DNA from: Pycnopodia helianthoides
Lineage: Eukaryota > Echinodermata > Asteroidea > Forcipulatida > Asteriidae
Direction: 5' to 3'
Assembly: GCA_032158295.1 (NCBI GenBank)
Contig: CM063259.1
Coordinates: 15,646,064 to 15,710,063, forward strand
DNA length: 64,000 bases
Numbering within the stretch: the first letter of the stretch is position 1; each line of letters begins with the position of its first letter. The notes beneath the pieces are model-generated. The model was not told where the DNA came from. It saw only the letters and a list, made by a program, of their open reading frames with translations, and made no database searches. Made by a program: the position numbers and the translations under genes. Below, piece after piece: positions 25,935-35,359 of this stretch.

Positions 25935-26966
25935 GTAGGACTTTAACTTGCACATGGGTTTAAAACGATGTGTTGACGCACATTATCACAGTGTAACGAT
26001 TGACAGGTTGGACATGGTAAAACATAAAGAATGAAAAAAATAATATAACCATGGTATTGGTTTTCACAAAAATAGTGTTTCGTTGAAGAACAGTAGACGC
26101 TCTTGTAGTAAAGCCCGATCTAACACAATGTACGAAAGCTTTTGGTAAAGTTGTCCACCGATGTTCTGGAGATTTGTTTTGTTTTGTTGAATGAACATAT
26201 TGCCACGTTTTGTTAAAAAGTCTGGGGTGGGTCAGTAGGATCGGTTTTCGAGTTAACATCAAAGAATAATTCAAACCAACTCGCAGATACAGATTTCTGG
26301 TCCGTTTGACCTGGAGTCACCTGTCCCAGAAATGAGTGTGACCCACACACATCCCTTCCCGGTGTGAGTATGGATGTTAAATAATGTATTTACCCATTGC
26401 TGTACGTCTTTGTTATGCTCTAAATATAATCAACAATTAATTGGAACAATTGAAGAACATTATGTTTTTCTAACCATCTGCTTGTTAACGTTGCGTACAA
26501 ATGACTATGTAACACCGGTGTCATAAGTGGACTTCGTCCCCAGTGTTTGCGCCCCCAACGGTGATTAACGTGGGCTGAAAAGAAAGAAGTTGATTCAAAA
26601 GAGGGCGCTATCAGACGAAATTTCTGCACACTTTTTTGTTTGTGGGGACAGAATCTCAGGATAAGTAATAGATAAGTAAGCAAATCAATAAATAGAAAAT
26701 AAGAATACAACTAAATAAATGGACAATAACTATCAAAAACGATAATGTGTCTTATTCCCAAATTGTGTTCATCCTGTGGTCAGTTAAATAAATTTGCCTC
26801 CTATTTACGAAATCCTTGGCATGCGCACTTTTTCTAGTGCATACTATTGTGCTGCCACCTAGCGTCTTAAATTCTCAATCCATTGTTGCACTCAATGATA
26901 ATGATAAACTAACGAGCATGATGGCATTCGTTTTACTTCAGGTAACAGCAGCCCATTCTCATCAAG

Positions 26967-28907
26967 ATGGCTGAAGCTGCACGACCCACTAAGACCACTT
27001 GCAAGATTAGCCATGTACACATCGAATGCCCGATCTGCCTGACTCGCTTCATCGATCCGAAAATCCTGGACTGTCAGCACAGCTTTTGCTTAAAATGTCT
27101 TCAAGAACTTATAGACAAACAGGTTCCGAAGACGGATATTATTATTTGCCCGGTGTGTAGAAGGAAAACATCAATCCCAGATGAAGGATTGTCAGCTCTT
27201 CTTAACTGTTTTTTCTTGAGCTCGCTTATTGATGACGTCATCAATCTGGAAGGTCCGAAGGAGGACATCAACCCTCCTGTCTCGACTTGCGAAGGATGTG
27301 ACGAAGGTCTTGAAGCCGTTTCACGGTGTGTTGACTGTGAGGTGAACTTTTGCACGACATGTCTGGAAATCCACGCAAAATTGAAAAGTAACAAACACCA
27401 TCAAATCGCAAATGCTGTCGGCTCGTCAAATGAGCGACCCAAAGACAAGGACAAAACTGAATCTCCAAAGTGCGGGAAACACACTGATCAGAAACTGTGT
27501 TTTTATTGCGACACTTGTGATTTACTGGCCTGTCCTAAATGTGCCGTGCTCGATCACCGAGCGTCAAACCACAATCTCTCTGAAATCAATGAATCCATTC
27601 GATCTTATCGTCGAGCAATTGATGAAGCCTTGCAGAAGTTTGACGAGTGTCGAAAACAATTCCAAAAAGTGGATGACTCTATCAAGCACTCACAGCATAC
27701 CTTACAGCTCATGGTCAACCGGGCTCTTCGAGACATTATGGCTAAGGAGAAAGAGGAAATCGCTAAAATAAGAAATGCATCTCATCTCCTTCAAGAAAGA
27801 GTTACTCAAATCAGTCAAGAAAGAGGTGTTGAGTTTGAGAGCATACAGAGCAGCAATCGCGATAAGATGAGCCGCGCGGAGCAGATCGTAGCTTCAGTCA
27901 ATGACTTGATGCAACATGCTGATGACTTTGAGCTACTGGACCTCAAGACAAAGGTTATGCACAACATAACATTCCACAAGGAGCCCCAGTTTGAACAAGT
28001 GCAGCACAGCAAGTCATTCATCGGGTTCAAAGGTCATGATATCTTCCCTGTTGCAGATCTCGGCGAAATACTAGAGGAAGAGAAGTGGGAGGTGAAGACC
28101 GAGTTTGGTAAAAAAAGGAAAGTTAAGAGGGAGTTCAAGATGGCAACAGACGTTGCTTGTATTACTAGCAATAGCGACATTGTCGTTACTGATGCAGAAA
28201 AGTGCTCCTTATCCACAATCACATCAATGGGTATTTACAAATCAACAGGTGTTCAAAGTGGAACAGAGGACGGCAAACTAAAATACCCTTATGGTGTTGC
28301 CGTGACCTCCGATGACCTGCTTCTAGTTACTGACGGACAGGATGTAAAGGTTTATGATAGAGAACTGCGATATATCCGTCAGTTCAGACCCTCACAGAAC
28401 AAAGTGGAGAGGCAGCAGTCAGAGAGTAAACTCAGTGGAATCGCTGTGGACAAGAAAGATCGTATTGCTGTGGCTGACTGTAAGAGAAAGGTAATATCTC
28501 TCCATAATATAGATGGATCTACTATTTCCACAATACATCATGACGATGTTGGGTTTCCATGCTTTCTATCTGAAGGCAGCAACGAGCGTCAGATCTTCAC
28601 GAACTACGACAAGATGAAACTAGTTTGTCTGGATTTCGTGGGAAACGAGGTGTTCAATATCAGCACCTCTTTTGACGGCAAACTTGTAAAACCTACTGGT
28701 GTGTGTTGCGACGATGCTGGAGACATCTATGTGTCTATTACTCACGGTAAACGGGGAACCTGTGAGATACTTCATTACGATGCATCAGGTGAGCACATCG
28801 GGTGTGTAGCTCGTGGCTTGTACAATCCTCTAGGCATGACGTTTACTCCTACCGGTGACCTCATCGTGGCTGATCTGCTCTCAGTCAAGGTCTTGCATCG
28901 CGTGTGA
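26967..28907 (+). CDS. TRIM-NHL 4: RING/B-box/coiled-coil/NHL E3 ubiquitin ligase
   Basis: 646 residues, single exon, starting MAEAARPTKTTCKISH. The RING (CPICLTRFIDPKILDCQHSF, then CPVC) and both B-boxes keep all ligands; B-box2 starts CGKH where the others have CRKH or CQKH. The closest relative is TRIM-NHL 7: they share KQVPKTDIIICPVCRRKTSI, the ITSN insertion in NHL blade 1, NKVERQQSESKLSG in blade 2-3 and HHDDVGFPCFLS/YHDDVGFPCFLS in blade 4. The basic patch KKRKVKR is present (28110-28130). The tail YNPLGMTFTPTGDLIVADLL differs from that of gene 7. The gene is followed by the spacer Z also found after gene 7, so gene and 3' flank were probably copied together. Confidence 0.93.
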   Translation: MAEAARPTKTTCKISHVHIECPICLTRFIDPKILDCQHSFCLKCLQELIDKQVPKTDIIICPVCRRKTSIPDEGLSALLNCFFLSSLIDDVINLEGPKEDINPPVSTCEGCDEGLEAVSRCVDCEVNFCTTCLEIHAKLKSNKHHQIANAVGSSNERPKDKDKTESPKCGKHTDQKLCFYCDTCDLLACPKCAVLDHRASNHNLSEINESIRSYRRAIDEALQKFDECRKQFQKVDDSIKHSQHTLQLMVNRALRDIMAKEKEEIAKIRNASHLLQERVTQISQERGVEFESIQSSNRDKMSRAEQIVASVNDLMQHADDFELLDLKTKVMHNITFHKEPQFEQVQHSKSFIGFKGHDIFPVADLGEILEEEKWEVKTEFGKKRKVKREFKMATDVACITSNSDIVVTDAEKCSLSTITSMGIYKSTGVQSGTEDGKLKYPYGVAVTSDDLLLVTDGQDVKVYDRELRYIRQFRPSQNKVERQQSESKLSGIAVDKKDRIAVADCKRKVISLHNIDGSTISTIHHDDVGFPCFLSEGSNERQIFTNYDKMKLVCLDFVGNEVFNISTSFDGKLVKPTGVCCDDAGDIYVSITHGKRGTCEILHYDASGEHIGCVARGLYNPLGMTFTPTGDLIVADLLSVKVLHRV

Positions 28908-29734
28908 GTGTCAATGACGTCAGCAGGTTCGAAAATGATACATTCAATATCAAGGCAATCTACAATTCACAAAGCAAACAATAATGATGAAACATGTGAC
29001 TGAGAGACCCTGTCGTTTTTGAAATTGTGAATAATCTGTCATTTTGACAACTCCACGTACAAAAGATTGAACTAAAAACGTACCAATCAGTTCATCAAAT
29101 ACAAATGTTCGAATTTTGACATTGAGTCAATTTAGGAATTAATTTCCGCAGGGCCGTTTAGCCAATTTCGAACAAAAGGGGGTGGGCGATGTGAAATGAC
29201 AATCATTGTGAGGTACATCACAACCAGAGACCGCTTAATTAAAGACTCTAATATTGTGTATGCAGCCAGCGTGGTCCACTTGTCAAATGCTAGAACTTTA
29301 AAAGCATCCCAAAACCACTCAAAATTCCGTTCAATCCATGCGGTCCAGTTAGCCAGTGTTGAAAAGCACCCCTATTTAAAAAAAAAAAAAAAAATAAATA
29401 AAAAAATAAATAAATAAAATATGGACCAGTGAAACGGGCTGGTGAAATGACAACAAGCTCCCGCTTGCTACATGCAGTCACTATATATTGAAAGGAAAGC
29501 TGGCAGCCATCTTGTATTTTCGTAATTATCCCAGTGTAACCGAATTAGTAAGACTCATAATTTTTTTATATATATATATATATATAATCCATTACTATAG
29601 TGTACAAAGGGAACTTGACAAAGAAAACCATGTCTTCATCTTATTTTTTTCAGAGGGAAAACTGTATGCCTTATTAACTAGTCTAGTTTTCATTCATATT
29701 TAAGTTTTCATTCGTTTACTGCTTGTGGTTGACA

Positions 29735-30590
29735 ACTGTAGCCGTAAAGTATTACAAGTCAAATAAACTTAACCAATTTGTGTATTTCAAAAGACAGTGT
29801 ACATAATACCGCAAATTGTTTTACCTAGCACTTTATCAACGGTCACCACAAAGCACTTGTATATGTATTTGACAATAGTGTACAGAGCTATTTTGTATCA
29901 AAGCTTCCTGTTAATGTGTAGGTTATTAAGGTGCTGCAGGTCAATCTGCTGCCATCACACGTCAGAAAACATTTAGGGTGAGCCTCCTTCTCTTAAAGGT
30001 GCTGCATACGTTTGGTAATTGGAGCCTACTTATTGCGTTAATGCTATATAAATGTAGGTACATACAATAAAACTAACCTGTGACAAAATTTCACTTCAAA
30101 AAGTGGTCGCGTTTTTTTTAAAGATATCACTGAAAACCGGAGCGAATAAATATTTCCACGCAGGAAGAATATTCCCCATAGGAATACACAGTCTGAGAAA
30201 GCGTTGCCGACAGAAACTCTTCTCAGATTCAAATTTTGGGGAACAACAAGTAATATATTTTCCATAACCGTAGTACTTCGAAGTAACATTTTTCTCAAAA
30301 TTCATTATACTACCCAAAGCTGCTGTCCTTCTTACCAAGGAAGTTTTTTTGCCATTAATTTTCAGAGTCATTACCAAACCTGTACTGTGCCTTTAACAAA
30401 GTGTACAAGTTCCTTAAAAATGCAAGGCATATTTGCATGTATGACGGTTCATAACAATCGATAAGATAAGACAAACAATATCAGACAATAATATAAATAA
30501 ATAAACAGTGCTTACTTGTGCTTTGCTACAGTATCAATGCTTCTGATAAACAATAGCACTCTACAAAAATGACAATAGTTTTACATAATA
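29735..30590. repeat. Segment inverted relative to spacer Y
   Basis: The block is the reverse complement of 23815-24445 once the 396-bp MITE at 29997 is removed. Landmarks: GCAAATTGTTTTACCTAGCA at 29811 answers the complement of GTAAAACAATTTGCGG near 24340, and CAATATCAGACAATA near 30476 answers TATTGTCTGATATTTG near 23922. Sequence to the left (29235-29700) is in the same orientation as in Y. Confidence 0.75.
29997..30392. mobile_element. TTAA-flanked MITE (family 2) in spacer Z
   Basis: TTAA at 29993-29996 and 30393-30396. The ends AGGTGCTGCATACGTTTGG and (complement) AGGCACAGTACAGGTTTGG form imperfect inverted repeats. The paralogous empty site is TTTGTTAAGAGAAGG in spacer Y (TTAA 24015-24018) and Y' (61765-61768), which confirms exact TTAA duplication. 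A second copy is at 46608-47012. No protein is encoded. Confidence 0.88.
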
Positions 30591-30591
30591 G

Positions 30592-30665
30592 GTCATGGGT
30601 CCAAAGATGCGATACCCCACGGATACACTGCCCAACTGAGCCACAGTCCGTTACTCGGACTTTCC
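30592..30665 (-). other. tRNA-like fragment, possibly SINE-derived
   Basis: Read on the minus strand it contains TGGCTCAGTTGGGCAG, a good RNA polymerase III A box, and a weak B-box-like GGACCCATGACC. No cloverleaf with a convincing acceptor stem could be drawn. The same fragment is at 47212-47285 in Z'. It lies at the right edge of the inverted segment. Confidence 0.3.
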
Positions 30666-31558
30666 GAATTTGAGTTGGAGATGCCATCATTATTGAATTT
30701 TTTAAAACCACTTTGTAAATATAATGTCAACGTTTATTACTTACTCGCTAATAGGCCTATATATATATATATATATATATATTTTAAATCAGAGTTAAAG
30801 TGGGTCCATTGATTCAGGTTTGTATACAGATAGAATTTCAATTAGCTGAATGATCAGGTGAGTTATCGGTTTGAAATATTTTGATGCAGGTATGAGTCTC
30901 ATGAACGTCACGTGACCCTTTAAAAAAATTCGTATCTCATTTTCACTACTTTAAGTAATGTGTAAGAAAACCACAAGCAAATAGCACTTTTCATTTATTA
31001 GTTTTTTGTTATCAATTGTTTTCAATCTGATGGTTTGAATGTAGCACTTCACCGAGTTTTTAACAGAATAAAGAGCAAAGACGATAGTATTGTATCGGGA
31101 AAATTATTCAACGGCTCAACAATATCCCAGAATATCCATGAGTTGGAAGCTGATATTGGCCATTATAAGTTCCTAGTTTAAGGTAACTGTACTTTAATCG
31201 CACAACCAGCTTGATGTAATTTTTTTAATCTGTCCTTGTTTGAGAAAGATTGACCAAGTTAAGTTTTACAAACGAATGTGCGAAATATCAGTAAACAAAA
31301 GAAACATACTGCACGCACAATCGCAATGGCTGCAACAGGCCACCATAGAATGCAGACACATGACCCTTTTCCTATTGAGTGATATTAATAGCATGAGGGT
31401 TTTTCCAGTTGTGTTGAAAGTCCATTTGCGCATGCGTGTTTGACAGTACTCCCTACATGTTGTGTTTGTATATTGTACTGTGGTTTCGTATGCGGAAGTT
31501 GAGTTGGCGAAGACGTGCACTGTTTTTGTGCAATTTTAACGCTGTTTGTCATTAAAAT

Positions 31559-31658
31559 AATCCATTGTTGTTGCCGGCAATCAGCCACTTATTAAAGTTT
31601 AGGAACGAGGATCAACTGTACGCAGCGAGTAAAGGCAAGATTACATCTACAGCTTCAG
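31559..31658 (+). other. Leader exon core of TRIM-NHL 5
   Basis: The most eroded leader of the array (CAGCCACTTATTAAAGTTTA where the others have CAGCCTCTTCCTAAAGTTCA), but the end CTACAGCTTCAG and donor GTAGGA (31659) are kept. The acceptor ends at 33396; this intron is longest (about 1.7 kb) because of the hAT-type insertion. Confidence 0.55.
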
Positions 31659-32218
31659 GTAGGACTTGAACCATGCACAAGGGTTAATGCTGTGTTGACG
31701 CACATTATCATAATTATTCATAGTGTAACGATTGACAGGTGGGACATCCAAAAAAGGAATAATAACAGGCCTTTGATCTTGGTATCGGTTTCCACAATTG
31801 AGTATTTTGTTGACGAACATTACACGCTCTTGTATAAAAGCCCGATCTGACAAAACATGCGAAAGCTTTTGGTGAAATTGCTCACCGATTTTCTAGAAAT
31901 TTGTTTTGTTTTGTTTTGTTTAATGATTATAATGTCCGTTTTGTTAAGAGTCTGGGTTGGGTCAGTAGGATCGGTTTTCGAGTCAACATCAAAGAATGAT
32001 TCAAACAAACTCGCAGATATAGATTTCTGGTCCGTTTGACCCGGAGTCACCTGTCCCAGAAATGAGTGTGGCCAAAACACATCCCTTCCCGGGTGTGAGT
32101 ATGGATGTTAAACAAAGTGATTACCCACTGCTATGTTTTTGTTATGTTCTAATTATAATCAACAATTAATTGGAACAATTGAAGAACATTATGTATTTTC
32201 AACCATGCTGTTCATAAA

Positions 32219-32711
32219 CAGCGGCGGCACCACACCTGTTAATCTGGGGGAGGGGGGGGGGGCAAGATGGGGGGGGGGGGGTGGGGGCAAACTTAAATTT
32301 AGGAGGGGGCAAACAACAATTTTAATGTGCTGTTTAAGCCTTCAATTCACTCCAGAAATAAGATTTTGCACTGTGTGAATGTGACGTGTTGTGCGACTCT
32401 GCTTGTACAATGGCTGCTTGCGGTTTTGGGCAGACAACTCATTTCTATTTATAGCAAGTTTCCAAGCTTGTACAGATAAATAAATCCACATTTTATTAAC
32501 ATTGCCGGAAATGGAAAGTGTATTGGGCTTTTTTGATGGTGCCTGCTAATTATGATGGATGAAATTGAGTTTATTATTTACAGCGCAAAATCAACATTGT
32601 AACACATTTGGTGCAATGGTTTGGGATAAAACTCAAAATCCGCCATCGGGGAAAAGACTGGGGGGGGGGGAAACAAACCTAACTGCCCCCCCCCCCGTAG
32701 CGCCGTCGCTG
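32219..32711. mobile_element. hAT-type non-autonomous transposon, 493 bp
   Basis: Starts CAGCGGCGGCACCAC and ends with the complement of CAGCGACGGCGCTAC, giving the inverted repeat CAGCGRCGGCRCYAC. Exact 8-bp duplications TTCATAAA lie at 32211-32218 and 32712-32719. The paralogous site in Z' and other spacers is an uninterrupted CTGTTCATAAACGTTGCG. CAG ends with an 8-bp duplication are hAT hallmarks. The interior is rich in G runs and has no transposase. It sits in the 5' intron of TRIM-NHL 5. Confidence 0.92.
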
Positions 32712-33421
32712 TTCATAAACGTTGCGTACAAATGACTTTGTAATACCGGTGTCATAAGGGGATTACGTCCCCAGTGTGTGTGTCCCCCAACGGTAATTAA
32801 CGTGGGCTGAAAAGAAAGAAGTTGATTCAAAAGAGGGCGCTATCAGACGAAATTCCTGCATACTTCACCGTATGTGGGGGACAGAATCTCAGGAGGAAAG
32901 AATCTCCTACCGCACCGGGTATAATACTATTGTCAAAATCCCCAGTGTTAGCAAACAGTGAGTCAGACTTAACACAAGCTTGTAGAATTGATCATGATTG
33001 ACCTTTATGAGAAGACACGCAATATTCCCGAAGAATACAAACAGTCAAATTTTGGCTTTGTCTTATCTATTACTAGGTTTCTGTATGGCACTAGTCATCA
33101 TTAAAAAAAAAAAAATCGTAAATAAATAGATAAACAAGTAAAAAAAGAAGAAGAAGATTTTAACAAAATAATATTAAAATAAATCAATAATGATAAATAA
33201 ATGAATGAGTAAATGAGGAAAATAATAACGTGTCTTATTCCCATCTTGCGTTCATCCTGTGGTCAGTTAAATATTTTTTTCTAGTGCAAACTATTACGCG
33301 ACAAAATGTGGTGCCACGTGGTGTCTGAAAGTCTCAATCCATTGTTGCACTCACTGATTGTATGAACTAACGAGCATGCCATTCGTTTTACTTCAGGTAA
33401 CATCAGCCCATTCTCATCAAG

Positions 33422-35359
33422 ATGGCTGAAGCTGCACTACCCACTGAGACCACTTGTAAGATTAGCCATGTACACATCGAATGCCCAATCTGCCTGACTC
33501 GGTTCATCGATCCGAAAATCCTGGACTGTCTGCACTGCTTCTGCTTAAAATGTCTACAAGAACTTATAGACAAACAGGATCCGAAGACGGGTATTATTAG
33601 TTGCCCAGTGTGTAGAAAGAAAACATCAATCCCAGATGAAGGATTGCCAGCTCTTCTCAGCTGTTTTTTCTTGAGCTCGCTCATTGATGACGTCATCAAT
33701 CTAGAAGATCCGAAGGAGGACATCAACCCTTCTGTCTCGACTTGCGAAGAATGCGACGAAGGTCTTGAAGCCGTTTCACGGTGTGTTGACTGTGAGGTGA
33801 ATTTTTGCACGACATGTCTGGAAATCCACTCAAAATTAAAAAGCTTTAGGCGTCATCAAATCGTTAATGCTGTCAGCTCATCGTCAAATAAGCGACCCAA
33901 AGACAAGAACAAAAGTGAATCTCCAAAGTGCCGGAAACACACTGACCAGGAACTGTGTTTTTATTGTGACACATGTGATTTACTCGTGTGTCTCAAATGT
34001 GTGGCATTTGATCACCGATCATCAAACCACAATCTCTCTGAAATCAATGATTTCATCACGTCTCACCGGCAAGCTGTTGATGAAGCCTTGCAGAAGTTTG
34101 ATGAGTGTCGCGAGCAATTCCAAAAAGTGGATGACTCTATCAAACACTCACAGCATAGACTACAGCTCATGGTCGACCGGGCTCTTCGAGATATTGTGGC
34201 TAAGGAGGAAGAGGAAATCTCTAAAATAAAAAAAACATCTCGCCTCCTTCAAGAAAGAGTCACTCAAATCAGTCAAGCAAGAGGTGAGGAATTTAATAGC
34301 ACACAGAGCAGCAATCGCGATAAGATGAGCCGTGCAGATCAGATCGTAGCTTCAGTCAATGACTTGATGCAACATGCTGATGACTTTGAGCTGCTGGACC
34401 TCAAGCCAAAGATTATGCACAACTTAGAATTCCACAAAGAGCTACAGTTTCAAACAGTGCAGCATAGCAAGTCATTCATCGGGTTCAAAGGTCATAATAC
34501 CGTCACTGATGCAGATCTCGGTCAAATACTAGAGGAAGAGAAGTGGGAGGTGAAGACCGAGTTTGGTAAAGAAGGGGAAGGTGGAGGGGAGTTCAACTTT
34601 GCAGCAGACGTGGCTTGTTTTAGCAATGGTGACATTGTCGTTACTGATACAGAAAGGTGGCTATTATCCACATTTACATTAAAGGGTAGTTACAAATCAA
34701 CAGGTGTTCAAAGTGGAACAGAGGGTGGCAAAATAAAAAGACCTTGTGGTGTTGCCGTGACCTCTGATGACCTGCTTCTGGTTGCTGACTTACAGGATGT
34801 AAATGTTTATGATAGAGAACTGCGATATATTCGTCAGTTCAGACCCTCACAGATTGAAGTCGAGGGGCAGTCAGAGAGTCTACTCATTGATATCGCTGTG
34901 GACAAGAAAGATCGGATTGCAGTGGCTGACTGTAAGAGAAAGGTAATATCTCTCCATAATAAGGATGGATCCATCATTTCTACAATACATCATGACGGTA
35001 TCAGTTCTTCAAGCTTTCTGTCTGTAAGCAGCAAGGAGCGTCTGATCTACACGAACTACGACAGTATGAAACTAGTTTGTCTGGATTTTATGGGAAACGA
35101 GGTGTTCAATATCATCACATCCATTGACGGCAAACCTGTAAAACCTACTGGTGTGTGTTGCGACGATGCTGGAGACATCTATGTGTCTATTACTCACGGT
35201 ATACAGGGAATCAATGAGATACATCAATACGATGCATCAGGTGAGCGCATAGGGTGTGTAGCTCGTGGCTTGTACAATACATTGGGCATGACGTTTACTC
35301 CTACCGGTGACCTCATCGTAGCAGATATGCACTCAGTCAAGGTCTTGCATCGCGTGTGA
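33422..35359 (+). CDS. TRIM-NHL 5: RING/B-box/coiled-coil/NHL E3 ubiquitin ligase
   Basis: 645 residues, single exon, all RING and B-box ligands present (RING variant DCLHCFCLKC). A clear mosaic. The coiled coil (VDEALQKFDECREQFQKVDD, SKIKKTSRLLQERV) matches TRIM-NHL 8. The NHL start is the Gly/Glu-rich GKEGEGGGEFNFAADVA without the basic patch. From blade 3 (SESLLIDIAVDKKDRIAVAD) it follows genes 1 and 2, and HGIQGINEIHQYDASG in blade 5 is shared only with gene 1. The tail YNTLGMTFTPTGDLIVADMH matches genes 2 and 7, and the 3' flank is spacer X' as after gene 2. The linker NAVSSSSNKRPKDKNK before B-box2 is private. An in-frame TAA precedes the ATG. Confidence 0.93.
   Translation: MAEAALPTETTCKISHVHIECPICLTRFIDPKILDCLHCFCLKCLQELIDKQDPKTGIISCPVCRKKTSIPDEGLPALLSCFFLSSLIDDVINLEDPKEDINPSVSTCEECDEGLEAVSRCVDCEVNFCTTCLEIHSKLKSFRRHQIVNAVSSSSNKRPKDKNKSESPKCRKHTDQELCFYCDTCDLLVCLKCVAFDHRSSNHNLSEINDFITSHRQAVDEALQKFDECREQFQKVDDSIKHSQHRLQLMVDRALRDIVAKEEEEISKIKKTSRLLQERVTQISQARGEEFNSTQSSNRDKMSRADQIVASVNDLMQHADDFELLDLKPKIMHNLEFHKELQFQTVQHSKSFIGFKGHNTVTDADLGQILEEEKWEVKTEFGKEGEGGGEFNFAADVACFSNGDIVVTDTERWLLSTFTLKGSYKSTGVQSGTEGGKIKRPCGVAVTSDDLLLVADLQDVNVYDRELRYIRQFRPSQIEVEGQSESLLIDIAVDKKDRIAVADCKRKVISLHNKDGSIISTIHHDGISSSSFLSVSSKERLIYTNYDSMKLVCLDFMGNEVFNIITSIDGKPVKPTGVCCDDAGDIYVSITHGIQGINEIHQYDASGERIGCVARGLYNTLGMTFTPTGDLIVADMHSVKVLHRV

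Larger units (their letters stand above)
21825..26941. repeat. Spacer Y (between TRIM-NHL 3 and 4), segmental duplication
   Basis: Near-identical by eye to 59571-64000 (Y') downstream of TRIM-NHL 9, so gene 3 plus Y and gene 9 plus Y' are one duplicated unit. It contains a possible AATAAA at 22353, a family 1 MITE, a G run near 24025 and (from about 25380) the promoter side, leader and intron of gene 4. Segment 23815-24445 is found inverted in spacer Z. A 20-bp tandem duplication (TCGTGCCATTATAAGT) lies near 25443. No gene seen. Confidence 0.85.
28908..33396. repeat. Spacer Z (between TRIM-NHL 4 and 5), segmental duplication
   Basis: Near-identical by eye to 45544-49788 (Z') between TRIM-NHL 7 and 8, except for one insertion in each. 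Contents in order: 3' UTR of gene 4, an A-rich run near 29379, TA repeats near 29568 and 30762, a segment inverted relative to spacer Y with a MITE inside it, a tRNA-like fragment, then the promoter side, leader and intron of gene 5 with a hAT-type insertion. No protein gene seen. Confidence 0.85.

Noticed and set aside
30044..30377. Overlapping open frames in the family 2 MITE
   Set aside because: Inside a non-autonomous transposon, without a transposase motif.
32241..32305. Long G and C runs in the hAT-type element as assembly gap filler
   Set aside because: The element has clean ends and target duplications, so the runs belong to it, although their exact lengths are unreliable.
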